The notes under the pieces are model-generated. The model made no database searches and was not told the DNA's origin. It saw only the letters and a list, made by a program, of their open reading frames with translations. Shown one piece after another: positions 9,077 to 17,470 of a DNA stretch of 64,000 bases. Each line of letters begins with the position of its first letter. The stretch's first letter is position 1. The DNA lies in assembly GCA_036490335.1 (NCBI GenBank), contig DASXEB010000023.1, forward strand, positions 124,001 to 188,000. The letters run 5' to 3'. A program made the translations under genes and the position numbers. The stretch is from Palsa-1392 sp036490335. GTDB lineage: Bacteria; Verrucomicrobiota; Verrucomicrobiia; Chthoniobacterales; UBA10450.

Positions 9077-11761
9077 GTGATCAAGGTCGAATACGAGCGC
9101 GGGCTTTATTTGCCTAACGAACGAATCTGGCTCGATCCTTGGGACGCGAAGCCGTTCGCTTTCGTCTCCCACGCGCACAGCGATCACATCGCGGCGCACG
9201 ACGAAATCATCGTCTCGGAACGCACCGCGCGGCTGATGCAGGCCCGCCTTCCCGGCCGCCGCAATGAACACGTGCTCGAGTTCGACAAGCCAACCAATGT
9301 CCGCGGCCTCGAGGTCACGCTTTTGCCCGCCGGGCACATTTTTGGCTCGGCCCAATTTTTCCTCGAAGGCGAAAACGGAAGTCTGCTTTACACCGGCGAT
9401 TTCAAATTGCGCCACGGCCGCTCCGCTGAAGCCGCGGAATGGAAGCAAGCCGGGACGCTCGTCATGGAAACGACCTACGGTTTGCCGCGCTATCGTCTGC
9501 CGCCGACCGAGCAGGTCGTGCAACAGATCGTCGCCTTCTGCCGCGACGCGCTCGACGAAGGCGCGACCCCGGTCCTGCTCGGCTATTCGTTAGGCAAAGC
9601 GCAGGAAATTCTCTGTTCCCTCGCCGAAGCGAATCTGCAACCGATGCTGCATGGTTCCGTATTTCAAATGACCCGAATTTACGAACAATTCGGCCAGTCT
9701 TTCTGTAACTATGAACGTTACAATTCCAGCGCCGTCGCCGGCAAGGTTCTCATCTGCCCACCGAGCGCGAACCGCTCGCGCATGATTCAGCGAATCAAAA
9801 ACCGCCGCGTCGCCATGATCAGCGGCTGGGCGGTCGAGCCGAACGCGATTTATCGTTATCAGGTCGACGCGGCCTTTCCGCTTTCCGATCACGCCGATTA
9901 CGATGATCTCATTCGTTACGTGGAGCTGGTGCAGCCGCAGCGCGTCCTCACACTCCACGGTTTTGCGGCGGAATTCGCGCGCGACTTGCGCGATCGCGGC
10001 ATCGAGGCCTGGGCTTTAAGTGCACAGAATCAGCTCGAGCTCACGCTCGGCACTTTTCGCGCGGCGGAAATTCCGCCTAACGAACCGGCCGCGCCTAACG
10101 AGTCGATCGATTCCGAGTTTCGCGCCTTTGCCGAGACCGGCGAGAAGATCGCGGCGACGCCGGCGAAACTGCAAAAAGTGCAACTGCTTTCCGATTACCT
10201 GCGCACGCTTGCGGCCGATCAGCTGCGCAACGCGACGATTTACCTGACCGGAACGCCGTTTGCCCAAACCGACCAGCGCACGCTGCAAACCGGTTGGGCG
10301 GTGATTTACCGCGCATTGTTAGGCGCGAGCCGGCTCGGCGATGCCGAGTTGCGGCGGATTGCGCGTAGCCACGGCGACGCGAGCAAGGCCGCGCTCGAAG
10401 CGCTCGCCGGCCGCACCGCTGTCGCGCCCTTTTCGTTAGGCGAAGCGAAGGCGTTATTCGAGGAATTGCATCGCACCCGCGGACCGGTTGCGAAAACGGA
10501 GCTGCTCCAGGCGCGCCTGGCGAAACTCTCGCCGCTCGAGGCGCAATACGTGGTGAAAATTCTCACCGGCGATCTGCGCATCGGTTTGCGCGAAGGGCTT
10601 GTTGAGGAAGCAATCGCGCGCGCCTTCGATGCGCCGCTCGACGAGGTCAAGGAAGCGCACATGCTGCTCGGCGATATTGGCCAGACCGCGCTGCTCGCGT
10701 CACGCGGCGAGCTCGATCGCGCGGAGCTGACACTTTTTCGTCCGATTAAATGCATGCTCGCGAGTCCGGAACCGACCGCGGAAAAAATTTGGGAACGTTT
10801 CGCCGTCGAGTCGCCCAACGAATCGGTCGTTTACGTTGAGGACAAGTTCGACGGCATCCGCGCGCAGCTTCATCGCGGCGCGGAGCGGGTGGAAATTTTC
10901 TCGCGCGATTTGCGCCGCATCACTGGCCAGTTCGTCGAACTCGGGGAACGCGCGCGCGATTTTCGCGACGAGGTGATTCTCGACGGCGAAATCATGGCCT
11001 TCGAACAGGGGAAAAAGCTGACATTTTTCGATTTGCAGAAACGGCTCGGCCGCAAAAGTGAAGGCGCGGATCTTTTCGCGGCCGCTTCCGCGGATGTGCC
11101 GGTCGTCTTTGTCGCTTTCGACATTCTTTGGTTGAACGGCCGTTCACTTTTGAAAGTTACGTTGCGCGAGCGGCGGGAAATTTTGCGCGGCCTAACGATG
11201 CCGCCGCAATTTCAACTCGCGGAAATTGCGCCGGCAAAATCGGCCGCGGAAATTGAAACGGCGTTTCAAATGGCGCGCCGGCGTTTCAACGAAGGCCTCA
11301 TGATCAAGGACCCGGAAAGCCATTACACGCCCGGCCGCCGCGGGATGTCGTGGTTCAAGCTGAAGAAGGAACTGGCGACGCTCGATGTCGTGGTCGTCGC
11401 GGCCGAGCTTGGGCACGGCAAACGCAATCATGTGCTGAGCGATTACACGTTCGCTGTGCGGGACGAAAGTAACGGCGCGCTGCTGCCGATCGGGAAGGCT
11501 TACAGCGGCCTGACCGATGTCGAGATCGCGGAATTGACGGAGCATTTTCGAAAAACCGCAATCAAGGAACGCGGTCGTTATCTCGAGGTAAAACCGGACA
11601 CCGTGCTCGAGATCGCGTTTGATTCGATCCAGCCGAGCACGCGACATGCGAGCGGTCTCGCGCTCCGTTTTCCGCGCATCAAGGCGATCCGCCGCGACAA
11701 GACTCCGGACGCAATCGACACGCTTGCCTACGCGCGAAAGTTGTCGGAGGAGATTCGTTAG
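9077..11761 (+). CDS. Fused metallo-beta-lactamase exonuclease and ATP-dependent DNA ligase
   Basis: This is a single 894-residue chain from GTG 9077. Residues 1-330 are a beta-CASP/SNM1-like metallo-beta-lactamase domain: metal motif HAHSDH (32-37), then PAGHIFGSAQ, TGDF and SDHADYDDL. A linker (about 333-350) holds two 9-mer copies encoding PNE. Residues 370-894 are an ATP-dependent DNA ligase: N-terminal ligase domain (about 370-560), nucleotidyltransferase motif KFDG with adenylated Lys590, DGEIMAF, FVAFDILWLNG and EGLMIKDP, then the OB fold ending in a basic motif. In many bacteria these activities are adjacent separate genes thought to act in DNA repair; here they are one polypeptide. 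A role in non-replicative repair ligation is inferred. The stop overlaps the next convergent gene. Confidence 0.9.
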   Translation: MIKVEYERGLYLPNERIWLDPWDAKPFAFVSHAHSDHIAAHDEIIVSERTARLMQARLPGRRNEHVLEFDKPTNVRGLEVTLLPAGHIFGSAQFFLEGENGSLLYTGDFKLRHGRSAEAAEWKQAGTLVMETTYGLPRYRLPPTEQVVQQIVAFCRDALDEGATPVLLGYSLGKAQEILCSLAEANLQPMLHGSVFQMTRIYEQFGQSFCNYERYNSSAVAGKVLICPPSANRSRMIQRIKNRRVAMISGWAVEPNAIYRYQVDAAFPLSDHADYDDLIRYVELVQPQRVLTLHGFAAEFARDLRDRGIEAWALSAQNQLELTLGTFRAAEIPPNEPAAPNESIDSEFRAFAETGEKIAATPAKLQKVQLLSDYLRTLAADQLRNATIYLTGTPFAQTDQRTLQTGWAVIYRALLGASRLGDAELRRIARSHGDASKAALEALAGRTAVAPFSLGEAKALFEELHRTRGPVAKTELLQARLAKLSPLEAQYVVKILTGDLRIGLREGLVEEAIARAFDAPLDEVKEAHMLLGDIGQTALLASRGELDRAELTLFRPIKCMLASPEPTAEKIWERFAVESPNESVVYVEDKFDGIRAQLHRGAERVEIFSRDLRRITGQFVELGERARDFRDEVILDGEIMAFEQGKKLTFFDLQKRLGRKSEGADLFAAASADVPVVFVAFDILWLNGRSLLKVTLRERREILRGLTMPPQFQLAEIAPAKSAAEIETAFQMARRRFNEGLMIKDPESHYTPGRRGMSWFKLKKELATLDVVVVAAELGHGKRNHVLSDYTFAVRDESNGALLPIGKAYSGLTDVEIAELTEHFRKTAIKERGRYLEVKPDTVLEIAFDSIQPSTRHASGLALRFPRIKAIRRDKTPDAIDTLAYARKLSEEIR

Positions 11762-11940
11762 GGCTCGTTAGGCGAAGGTGAGACGGATTCGTTAGGCGCG
11801 GGCAGGATGCGGGCGTTGATGATTTTCGCGCGCTGCGCATGTTGCCATTGCGCGTAGATCGCGACAACGGCGAAGGCGAGCAAAATCAACAGCATCATTT
11901 TCATTCCATTGACCGGCGCGCGCGCGGAGGGTGAATCCAT
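11758..11940 (-). CDS. Small single-span membrane protein
   Basis: A 60-residue product from the start at 11940: a short N-terminus, one hydrophobic segment (about residues 14-31, MKMMLLILLAFAVVAIYA), then a polar tail. The last twelve residues are spelled largely by two 9-mer copies (PNESVSPSPNEP). Its stop overlaps the ligase stop. It may be the last gene of the aroA-cmk-plsC direction. No family was recognised. Confidence 0.45.
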   Translation of the reverse strand: MDSPSARAPVNGMKMMLLILLAFAVVAIYAQWQHAQRAKIINARILPAPNESVSPSPNEP

Positions 11941-11978
11941 TGCCGAATATCGGTCCGTGTTTCGCGCTCGCAAACCCG

Positions 11979-12590
11979 TCACTCGAGATGGAGCGCGGCG
12001 ATTGCGTCCATCACGCGCGCGCTCAAGCGCGGATAAACTTCGCGCGCATTCCCCGCGACATCGTCGGCTGTAAAACGCAACGGCTCGCCGACGACGACCG
12101 TGATCTGATGCGGATGTAATTTCCCGCCGCGTGGGAGCGTTTCGAACGCTCCGAAAATTCGCATCGGCACAACCGGCGCGAGCGTTTTCGCGATGACGAA
12201 ACCGAGCCCGGGCAACGCCGGCTGCAACTTGCCGTCGAGCGTGCGCGAGCCTTCCGGAAAAACGAGCACGCACTCGTTTGCGCGCAGCACGCGAATGAGC
12301 GCCTTGAGCGCGCTCCGGTCGCCGCCTTCCTGATCGACCGGGATGACGTTAAGCTTCGGCAGGATTTTTCCGAGCACCGGAATGTCGAGGAGCGTGTTGC
12401 GCGCAAGAAAATAAATCGCGCGGCGACAGGCGATGCCGGCGAGTGGCGGATCGAGATAGCTCTGGTGATTCATGGCCAGAATCACCGGGCCATCCTGGAT
12501 GACGCGCTCGCGATGGATGACGCGGTAGCGAAATAAAACTCGCGCGACAAACCGGCTGAGATTGTATCCGAAAACGTACCAGGGACTCAC
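11979..12590 (-). CDS. plsC: 1-acyl-sn-glycerol-3-phosphate acyltransferase
   Basis: The predicted role is acylation of lysophosphatidate to phosphatidate at the inner membrane. The 203-residue protein has the two family motifs: NHQSYLD with the HX4D pair (residues 41-47) and FPEGSR (111-116). A third block around VPMRIFGAFETLP is also present. The start is GTG 12590, overlapping the TGA stop of cmk by 4 bp (GTGA), so the two are probably translationally coupled. Which acyl-acceptor it uses cannot be read from the sequence. Confidence 0.9.
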   Translation of the reverse strand: MSPWYVFGYNLSRFVARVLFRYRVIHRERVIQDGPVILAMNHQSYLDPPLAGIACRRAIYFLARNTLLDIPVLGKILPKLNVIPVDQEGGDRSALKALIRVLRANECVLVFPEGSRTLDGKLQPALPGLGFVIAKTLAPVVPMRIFGAFETLPRGGKLHPHQITVVVGEPLRFTADDVAGNAREVYPRLSARVMDAIAALHLE

Positions 12591-13249
12591 CGCGCGATCG
12601 TAAGGCCTTTTAATTTCAATCGGCCGATGATTTCGCCGACGACGCCGTCGATCGTCAGGCTGGAACTGTCGATGACATGCGCGTCTTCCGCGATGATAAG
12701 CGGCGCGGCGCGGCGCGAAGAATCGGCCTGATCGCGCGCGGCGATGACGTCGCGCTGGCCCTGCGCGGCGCGGCGGTGTGCGCGAATTTCCGGCGAAGCA
12801 TCGATGTAAAATTTGTAGGGCGTGCCGGGAAAAACGACCGAGCCGATGTCGCGTCCTTCCATCACGAGATCGTTCGTCAGGGCGTAGCGGCGAAAATGTT
12901 CGTCAAGGATTTCGCGAACGCGCGGGACGCTGCTGACGAGCGAGACATTTTCATTCACGCACTCGTCGCGCAGATGGGCCGCGGGATCGACGCCGTCGAT
13001 GAGGATGATGGAATCGTGATCGCGCAAGGTGCAGCTGATCGCGGCGCGTTTCGCGGCCTCGGCGATTGCCGTGGAGTCGTTAGGCGGGATGCCTTTTTCG
13101 AGCACGTGCCAGGTGAGCGCGCGATACATCGCGCCGGAGTTGACGTAAACGAAGCCGAGCCGGCGTGCGAGATCGCGCGCGACGCTGCTTTTGCCGGAAG
13201 CGGCCGGCCCGTCGATCGCGATGACGGTGTGAGCGGCGGATGATTTCAT
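12587..13249 (-). CDS. cmk: Cytidylate kinase
   Basis: The enzyme phosphorylates CMP/dCMP with ATP. The 220-residue length is typical. The P-loop GPAASGKS lies at residues 14-21, followed by the family block YVNSGAMYRA and the substrate segment MEGRDIGSVVFP. A lid-like Arg-rich stretch (RAHRRAAQGQRD) follows. It sits between aroA and plsC in the same direction; aroA-cmk neighbours are common in bacteria. The aroA gene ends 28 bp upstream, with a 9-mer copy in the gap. Confidence 0.95.
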   Translation of the reverse strand: MKSSAAHTVIAIDGPAASGKSSVARDLARRLGFVYVNSGAMYRALTWHVLEKGIPPNDSTAIAEAAKRAAISCTLRDHDSIILIDGVDPAAHLRDECVNENVSLVSSVPRVREILDEHFRRYALTNDLVMEGRDIGSVVFPGTPYKFYIDASPEIRAHRRAAQGQRDVIAARDQADSSRRAAPLIIAEDAHVIDSSSLTIDGVVGEIIGRLKLKGLTIAR

Positions 13250-13277
13250 CGCGCGGCGGAGTTTTGCCTAACGAACG

Positions 13278-14627
13278 CTATTCTTCGGTCCGCGCCGGCG
13301 CGAGCGAGGTGATGACCGGCGTGGTCGGGCGAATATTCTTCGGGTTCGCCAGATGCTGCAAGGTTTTCGCAAAATCGGGATACGAAGTCGCGACGCAGCC
13401 GACATCCTGAATCACGGTTTCGCCTTCCGCGAACAGACCGGCAATCGCGAAGGCCATCGCGATGCGATGATCGCCGAAGCTCGAGAGCCGCGCGCCGCGC
13501 AACGGAGCGCGGCCATGAATCTCGAGGCCGTCGTCGAGCTCGACCACTTGCGCGCCCATCGAGCGAAGATTGTGCGCGATCGCGGCGATGCGATCGGTTT
13601 CCTTGACGCGCAATTCCTGCGCGTGGCGAATGATCGTGGTGCCGTTCGCGAGCGCGCCGGCGACGGCGAGGATCGGCAGCTCGTCGATGAGCAGCGGGAT
13701 TTCTTTTCCCTGAATCACGGTCGCTTTCAGATTCGCGCCGGTCACTTCGAGAATGCCGCGCGGCTCGACCTGATCGACATCTTCGATCGCTTCGCGCACC
13801 TGCGCGCCCATGCGCACGAGGACGCCGAGAAAGGCCGTGCGGGTTTCATTCAAACCGACGTCGCGGACGAGAAGATGTCCGCCCGGCTGCGCGGCCGCGG
13901 CGACGAGCCAAAAGGCGGCCGAAGAAATGTCGCCGGGAATGCTGAAATCGCGCGATTCCGGCACCTGTCCGCCGAAAACCGTCACGCCTTCATCGTCGCG
14001 TTGCGCGCGGACGAGAAAATAATTGAGCATCAGCTCGGTGTGATTCCGGGTCTGGAGCTTTTCCCGGAAAGTCGTTTTGCCTTTGGCGAAAAGTCCGGCA
14101 AAAAGGACCGCGCTCTTGAGCTGCGCGCTCGCGACCGGCGCGGTGTATTGGATGCCTTTTAATCGCGCCGGCTGGATGCGCAACGGCGCGGTGTCGTGAT
14201 CGCCTTCGGCTTCGATGTCCGCGCCCATCAGGCGCAGCGGATCGAGGATTCGCGCCATCGGCCGGCGCGAGAGCGAGCCGTCGCCGACCAATCGACTGAC
14301 GAATGGTTGACCCGCGAGAATGCCGGCGAGCAGGCGCATCGTCGTGCCGGAGTTGCCGCAGTTTATTTCGCTTTTCGGCGCAGTTAATTTTCGCCGCTGG
14401 CCGTGGACGATAAGAATTTCCGGCTCCGGTTGCTCAATCGGAATGCCGAGCGCGCGCATCGCCTCGATCGTGTTCTGGCAATCGGCGCTGCGCGAAAATC
14501 CGCGCAGGACGCAATCCCCATTTGCGAGCGAAGCGATGAAGACGGCGCGATGCGAAATGCTTTTGTCGCCCGGAACGCTGATCTCGGCTTGGAGTCGCGG
14601 CGCACGTTTTATTCGAAGGTCATCCAT
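13278..14627 (-). CDS. aroA: 3-phosphoshikimate 1-carboxyvinyltransferase (EPSP synthase)
   Basis: The enzyme is the sixth step of the shikimate pathway, joining phosphoenolpyruvate to shikimate 3-phosphate. The start MDDLRIKRAP at 14627 gives 449 residues; a longer in-frame start at 14663 adds 12 residues without homology. Motifs are PGDKSISHRA (Lys22 region), the glycine-rich CGNSGTTMRLLAG, DGSLSRRPM, and near the C-terminus ELRVKETDRIAA and FGDHRIAMA. It is the first gene of the aroA-cmk-plsC run. It contains no exact copy of the dispersed 9-mer. Confidence 0.95.
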   Translation of the reverse strand: MDDLRIKRAPRLQAEISVPGDKSISHRAVFIASLANGDCVLRGFSRSADCQNTIEAMRALGIPIEQPEPEILIVHGQRRKLTAPKSEINCGNSGTTMRLLAGILAGQPFVSRLVGDGSLSRRPMARILDPLRLMGADIEAEGDHDTAPLRIQPARLKGIQYTAPVASAQLKSAVLFAGLFAKGKTTFREKLQTRNHTELMLNYFLVRAQRDDEGVTVFGGQVPESRDFSIPGDISSAAFWLVAAAAQPGGHLLVRDVGLNETRTAFLGVLVRMGAQVREAIEDVDQVEPRGILEVTGANLKATVIQGKEIPLLIDELPILAVAGALANGTTIIRHAQELRVKETDRIAAIAHNLRSMGAQVVELDDGLEIHGRAPLRGARLSSFGDHRIAMAFAIAGLFAEGETVIQDVGCVATSYPDFAKTLQHLANPKNIRPTTPVITSLAPARTEE

Positions 14628-14776
14628 GAGTTGCCAAAAACGAGCGGGCGCATCGCACACCACTGATCCCGCGCAACGGGAAGAATCCCAACTTGCGCGG
14701 AAATGTCCAGCCGCGCGCTGCGGCGATTTGCGCGAGTGAAAAAGCGCGCGCCTAACGGATCCCTTTTCGAGCGTCG

Positions 14777-15181
14777 TTAGGGAACGAGGAAAATCTTGTT
14801 CGTGTAAGGATCCCGCACTTCGGTGCCGGGCGGAAAACCGCGCACATCGACGTAACCCTGATTCGGCGCGTACGGACTGGTGACGAAGCCCGGTTTATCT
14901 GGCACCGGGATTCCGTAGGGAATGTCGCCCTTGATCGGTTTCACGGCGGCGGCCGACGGCGTGGTCTGTGGAGAAGCCGGAGGCTGCGTCGGAGCGGCGT
15001 TGGCCTCGGGCTGCGGCGGAGGCGGCGTCGCGGTTTCGTCGTAAGGCTGGGTCGGCGGCGCCTGCGAGACGGTTGTTCCTTCGTAAGTGGCGAAACGATG
15101 CCGTTGCGGCGGGGGCTCAGGTTCAGTGCAGGCGGCGACGATGAAAGCAGTCAGCAATGCGAGCAAGAGCGGTAGTTTCAT
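14777..15181 (-). CDS. Proline-rich lipoprotein
   Basis: The start at 15181 gives a lipoprotein signal (MKLPLLLALLTAFIVAAC, lipidated Cys18) and a 134-residue product. The mature region has a long disordered stretch rich in Pro, Thr, Ala and Gln (about 22-80). It ends in a compact block with KGDIPYGIPVPDKPGFVTSPY and DVRGFPPGTEVRDP, which suggests a small anchored envelope module. A variant of the 9-mer lies next to the stop. Function is unknown. Confidence 0.65.
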   Translation of the reverse strand: MKLPLLLALLTAFIVAACTEPEPPPQRHRFATYEGTTVSQAPPTQPYDETATPPPPQPEANAAPTQPPASPQTTPSAAAVKPIKGDIPYGIPVPDKPGFVTSPYAPNQGYVDVRGFPPGTEVRDPYTNKIFLVP

Positions 15182-15288
15182 GAAAGTGCCTTCAACATGG
15201 GTTTCTAATTCAATCAGTCGCGAGTGACAATGGATATTTGAAATCGGCTCGCGCCAATCGTCGCGCCGCGTCATAAAAATACAAATTC

Positions 15289-16473
15289 GTGGCGCGCTCT
15301 TTGCGAATCAAACAAGGAGTGGAAAGCGAAAACCAATATTTGCTCCTGATTGATGACGATCGGGTGACGCGGCGCACGCTCGTCCGCGCACTCCACGAAG
15401 CTGGTTACGATTGTCGCGAAGCCGCGAGCGGGATCGAGGGTCTGGAATTGCTTCGCGCGGAAATGCCGTCGCTGATCTTGCTCGATCTCGACATGCCGTT
15501 GCTCGATGGCGCGACTGTCTTACAGCGGTTGCGTTCCGATCCCGACCCGACGATCGCGCAATTGCCCGCGATTATGCTCACCGGTCACGGCGGCGTGGAA
15601 AGTGAAGTGCGCTGCCTCGAAGCGGGCGCGAACGATTTCGTCACCAAACCGATCAACTTGCCGGTGCTGCGCGCGCGCATCGACACGCAGTTACGCCTGC
15701 AATCTCTGCGCCGGCAGTTGCAACAGCAAAACAACGAGCTCGAGGCCTGGCGCGAAAATCTCGAGCGCGATCTCGCGGCTGCGCGACTCACCCAGCAATC
15801 GCTCATTCCGCAAAAACCGCCCTTGCTCGCCGGCTGGGAAATCGCGGCGACGTATCGCCCAGTCATTCAGGTCGGCGGCGACATTTACGGCTGGCTGCGC
15901 TTGAAAGACGAGCGCACGCTTTTCTGGATCGCGGACGCAACCGGCCACGGCGCGTCGGCCGCGTTGCTCACGACTTTGACGAAATTGCTTTTTCATCACG
16001 GCGCCGCCGAGCATTCGGAGCCGGCCGCGATCATGGAAGCGGTCAATAACGATTTTCGCAGCATCTTTGGCGCGCGTTCTTTCATGACCGCGATGTGCGT
16101 CGCGCTCGATCCGGCGAGCGGCAAAACGAGCGTCGTCGGCGCGGGGCATCCGCCGCTGCTCGTGATCCGCGCCGGCGCGCCCGCGGAGTTGATCGCGTCG
16201 GACGCGCCGCCGCTAGGCTTGCTCGATCCCTCGCATTTTTCCGAAACTCTGATCGCCCTGCAACCCGGCGACAGCTTTTTGCTTTACACCGACGGTTTGT
16301 ACGGCGTTTCGAAAAACGAACGCTGGACGCCGGAACGTTTGCGCGCGTCGATCGATGGCAGCGGAACGAGCGCGCTCAGCTTGCTCACGCGCGTGATCGA
16401 ACAAGCCGCGCCGGAAAAAGCTGGCGCGTTGCCCGATGATCTGGCGGCGATCGTGGTGCGCCGCGGAGTCTAA
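15289..16473 (+). CDS. Response regulator with SpoIIE/RsbU-type PP2C phosphatase output
   Basis: The 394-residue protein has an N-terminal receiver domain (about 17-135) with acidic DDD (22-24), phospho-acceptor Asp66 in LLDLDMP, Thr98 and Lys120. A helical coiled-coil linker rich in Gln, Glu and Arg (about 135-175) follows. The PP2C-like Ser/Thr phosphatase domain (about 185-392) has metal motifs GGDIYG (196-201), DATGHG (216-221), YTDGLY and LPDDLAAIV. Such proteins usually dephosphorylate an anti-sigma-factor antagonist, so a partner-switching role is likely but the partner is not here. The start is GTG 15289. A hybrid histidine kinase nearby is a possible input. Confidence 0.88.
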   Translation: MARSLRIKQGVESENQYLLLIDDDRVTRRTLVRALHEAGYDCREAASGIEGLELLRAEMPSLILLDLDMPLLDGATVLQRLRSDPDPTIAQLPAIMLTGHGGVESEVRCLEAGANDFVTKPINLPVLRARIDTQLRLQSLRRQLQQQNNELEAWRENLERDLAAARLTQQSLIPQKPPLLAGWEIAATYRPVIQVGGDIYGWLRLKDERTLFWIADATGHGASAALLTTLTKLLFHHGAAEHSEPAAIMEAVNNDFRSIFGARSFMTAMCVALDPASGKTSVVGAGHPPLLVIRAGAPAELIASDAPPLGLLDPSHFSETLIALQPGDSFLLYTDGLYGVSKNERWTPERLRASIDGSGTSALSLLTRVIEQAAPEKAGALPDDLAAIVVRRGV

Positions 16474-16546
16474 AGGCGCGGAAAAATTTTTGTCCCTCGT
16501 AAAATTTAGTATTGCTCTCTGCTGGCGCAGCGATTAATCAGCCTCT

Positions 16547-16837
16547 ATGCCCAAAACCACTGCGACAAAAACACCCTCGAAACGTAAGCCTAACGCCGCA
16601 TTCATGAAACCCGTGCAACCGGATGACAAGCTCGCCGCCATCGTCGGCTCGAAGCCTCTTCCGCGCTCGGAACTCACGAAAAAGCTCTGGGTTTACATCA
16701 AGAAGAACGGCCTGCAGGACAAGAAAGTCCGGACGCAAATCAACGCCGACGAAGCGATGCGCCCGGTCTTCAATGGCAAAAGCCAGGTGAGCATGTTCGA
16801 GATGACGAAACTCGTCTCGGGCCACCTCAAAGCCTAA
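16547..16837 (+). CDS. SWIB/MDM2-domain protein
   Basis: A 96-residue basic protein. After a Lys/Thr/Pro-rich tail comes a SWIB fold (about 23-95) with VGSKPLPRSELTKKLWVYIKK, then DEAMRPVF and MFEMTKLVSGHL. In bacteria, small stand-alone SWIB proteins are best known from Chlamydiae and Verrucomicrobiota and are thought to bind DNA or chromatin-like complexes. The stop TAA is inside a 9-mer copy (16832), and a second copy lies at 16851. Confidence 0.9.
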   Translation: MPKTTATKTPSKRKPNAAFMKPVQPDDKLAAIVGSKPLPRSELTKKLWVYIKKNGLQDKKVRTQINADEAMRPVFNGKSQVSMFEMTKLVSGHLKA

Positions 16838-17017
16838 CGAGTCCGCGCTGGCCTAACGAATTGAGCCAAGGGTAATTTTTTTGCCCGCGGACAGCGCATC
16901 TGTCCGCGGGCGCGCTTTCGCCTGCGATCGCGCCGTTGGGAAATGCGCGCCGCATCTCCGTGCTCAAGCAGTGGGGCGAGACTTGCGGCCCGGCCCGACA
17001 TCGACGAAATATCTGGA

Positions 17018-17464
17018 GTGAAAACTTTTCGTTCAGCTCTGCTCGCCGCCGCACTTTGTTCGCTCGCGTTTCTTAACGCACGCGGCGAGGCGGCGTGGTC
17101 GTCCGATTTTAGCAAGGCGCAGGCAGAGGCGAAGGCGAGCCATAAACTTTTGCTCATCGATTTCACCGGCTCGGACTGGTGCATCTGGTGCAAAAAGCTG
17201 CACGCCGAAGTTTTTAGTCAGGCCGAGTTTGAGAAATACGCCAAGGACCATCTCGTGCTCGTCACGATCGATTTTCCGCGCGGGAAAACCCTCGCTCCGG
17301 AAGTGAGAAAGCAAAACGAGGAACTCGCGCAGAAATTCAGCATTCAGGGATTTCCCACCATCGTGGTTTTGGATGGCAACGGGAAACAGGTCGGCGAGCT
17401 TGGCTATGAGGAGGGCGGCGCGCCGGCCTTTATTGACGAGCTGAAGAAACTCCCGCAAAGTTAG
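17018..17464 (+). CDS. Secreted thioredoxin-like protein
   Basis: From GTG 17018 the 148-residue product has a signal peptide (KTFRSALLAAALCSLAFLNARG). It then has a thioredoxin-fold domain with the active-site motif CIWC (Cys55, Cys58) in FTGSDWCIWCKKLHAEVF and the cis-proline loop GFPTIVVLD. The motif differs from the standard CGPC, as in DUF255- or YyaL-like thioredoxins that reduce or chaperone envelope proteins. It is probably periplasmic. It ends a few bases before the convergent hybrid kinase gene, with a 9-mer copy at 17469. Confidence 0.82.
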   Translation: MKTFRSALLAAALCSLAFLNARGEAAWSSDFSKAQAEAKASHKLLLIDFTGSDWCIWCKKLHAEVFSQAEFEKYAKDHLVLVTIDFPRGKTLAPEVRKQNEELAQKFSIQGFPTIVVLDGNGKQVGELGYEEGGAPAFIDELKKLPQS

Positions 17465-17470
17465 GCTTGC

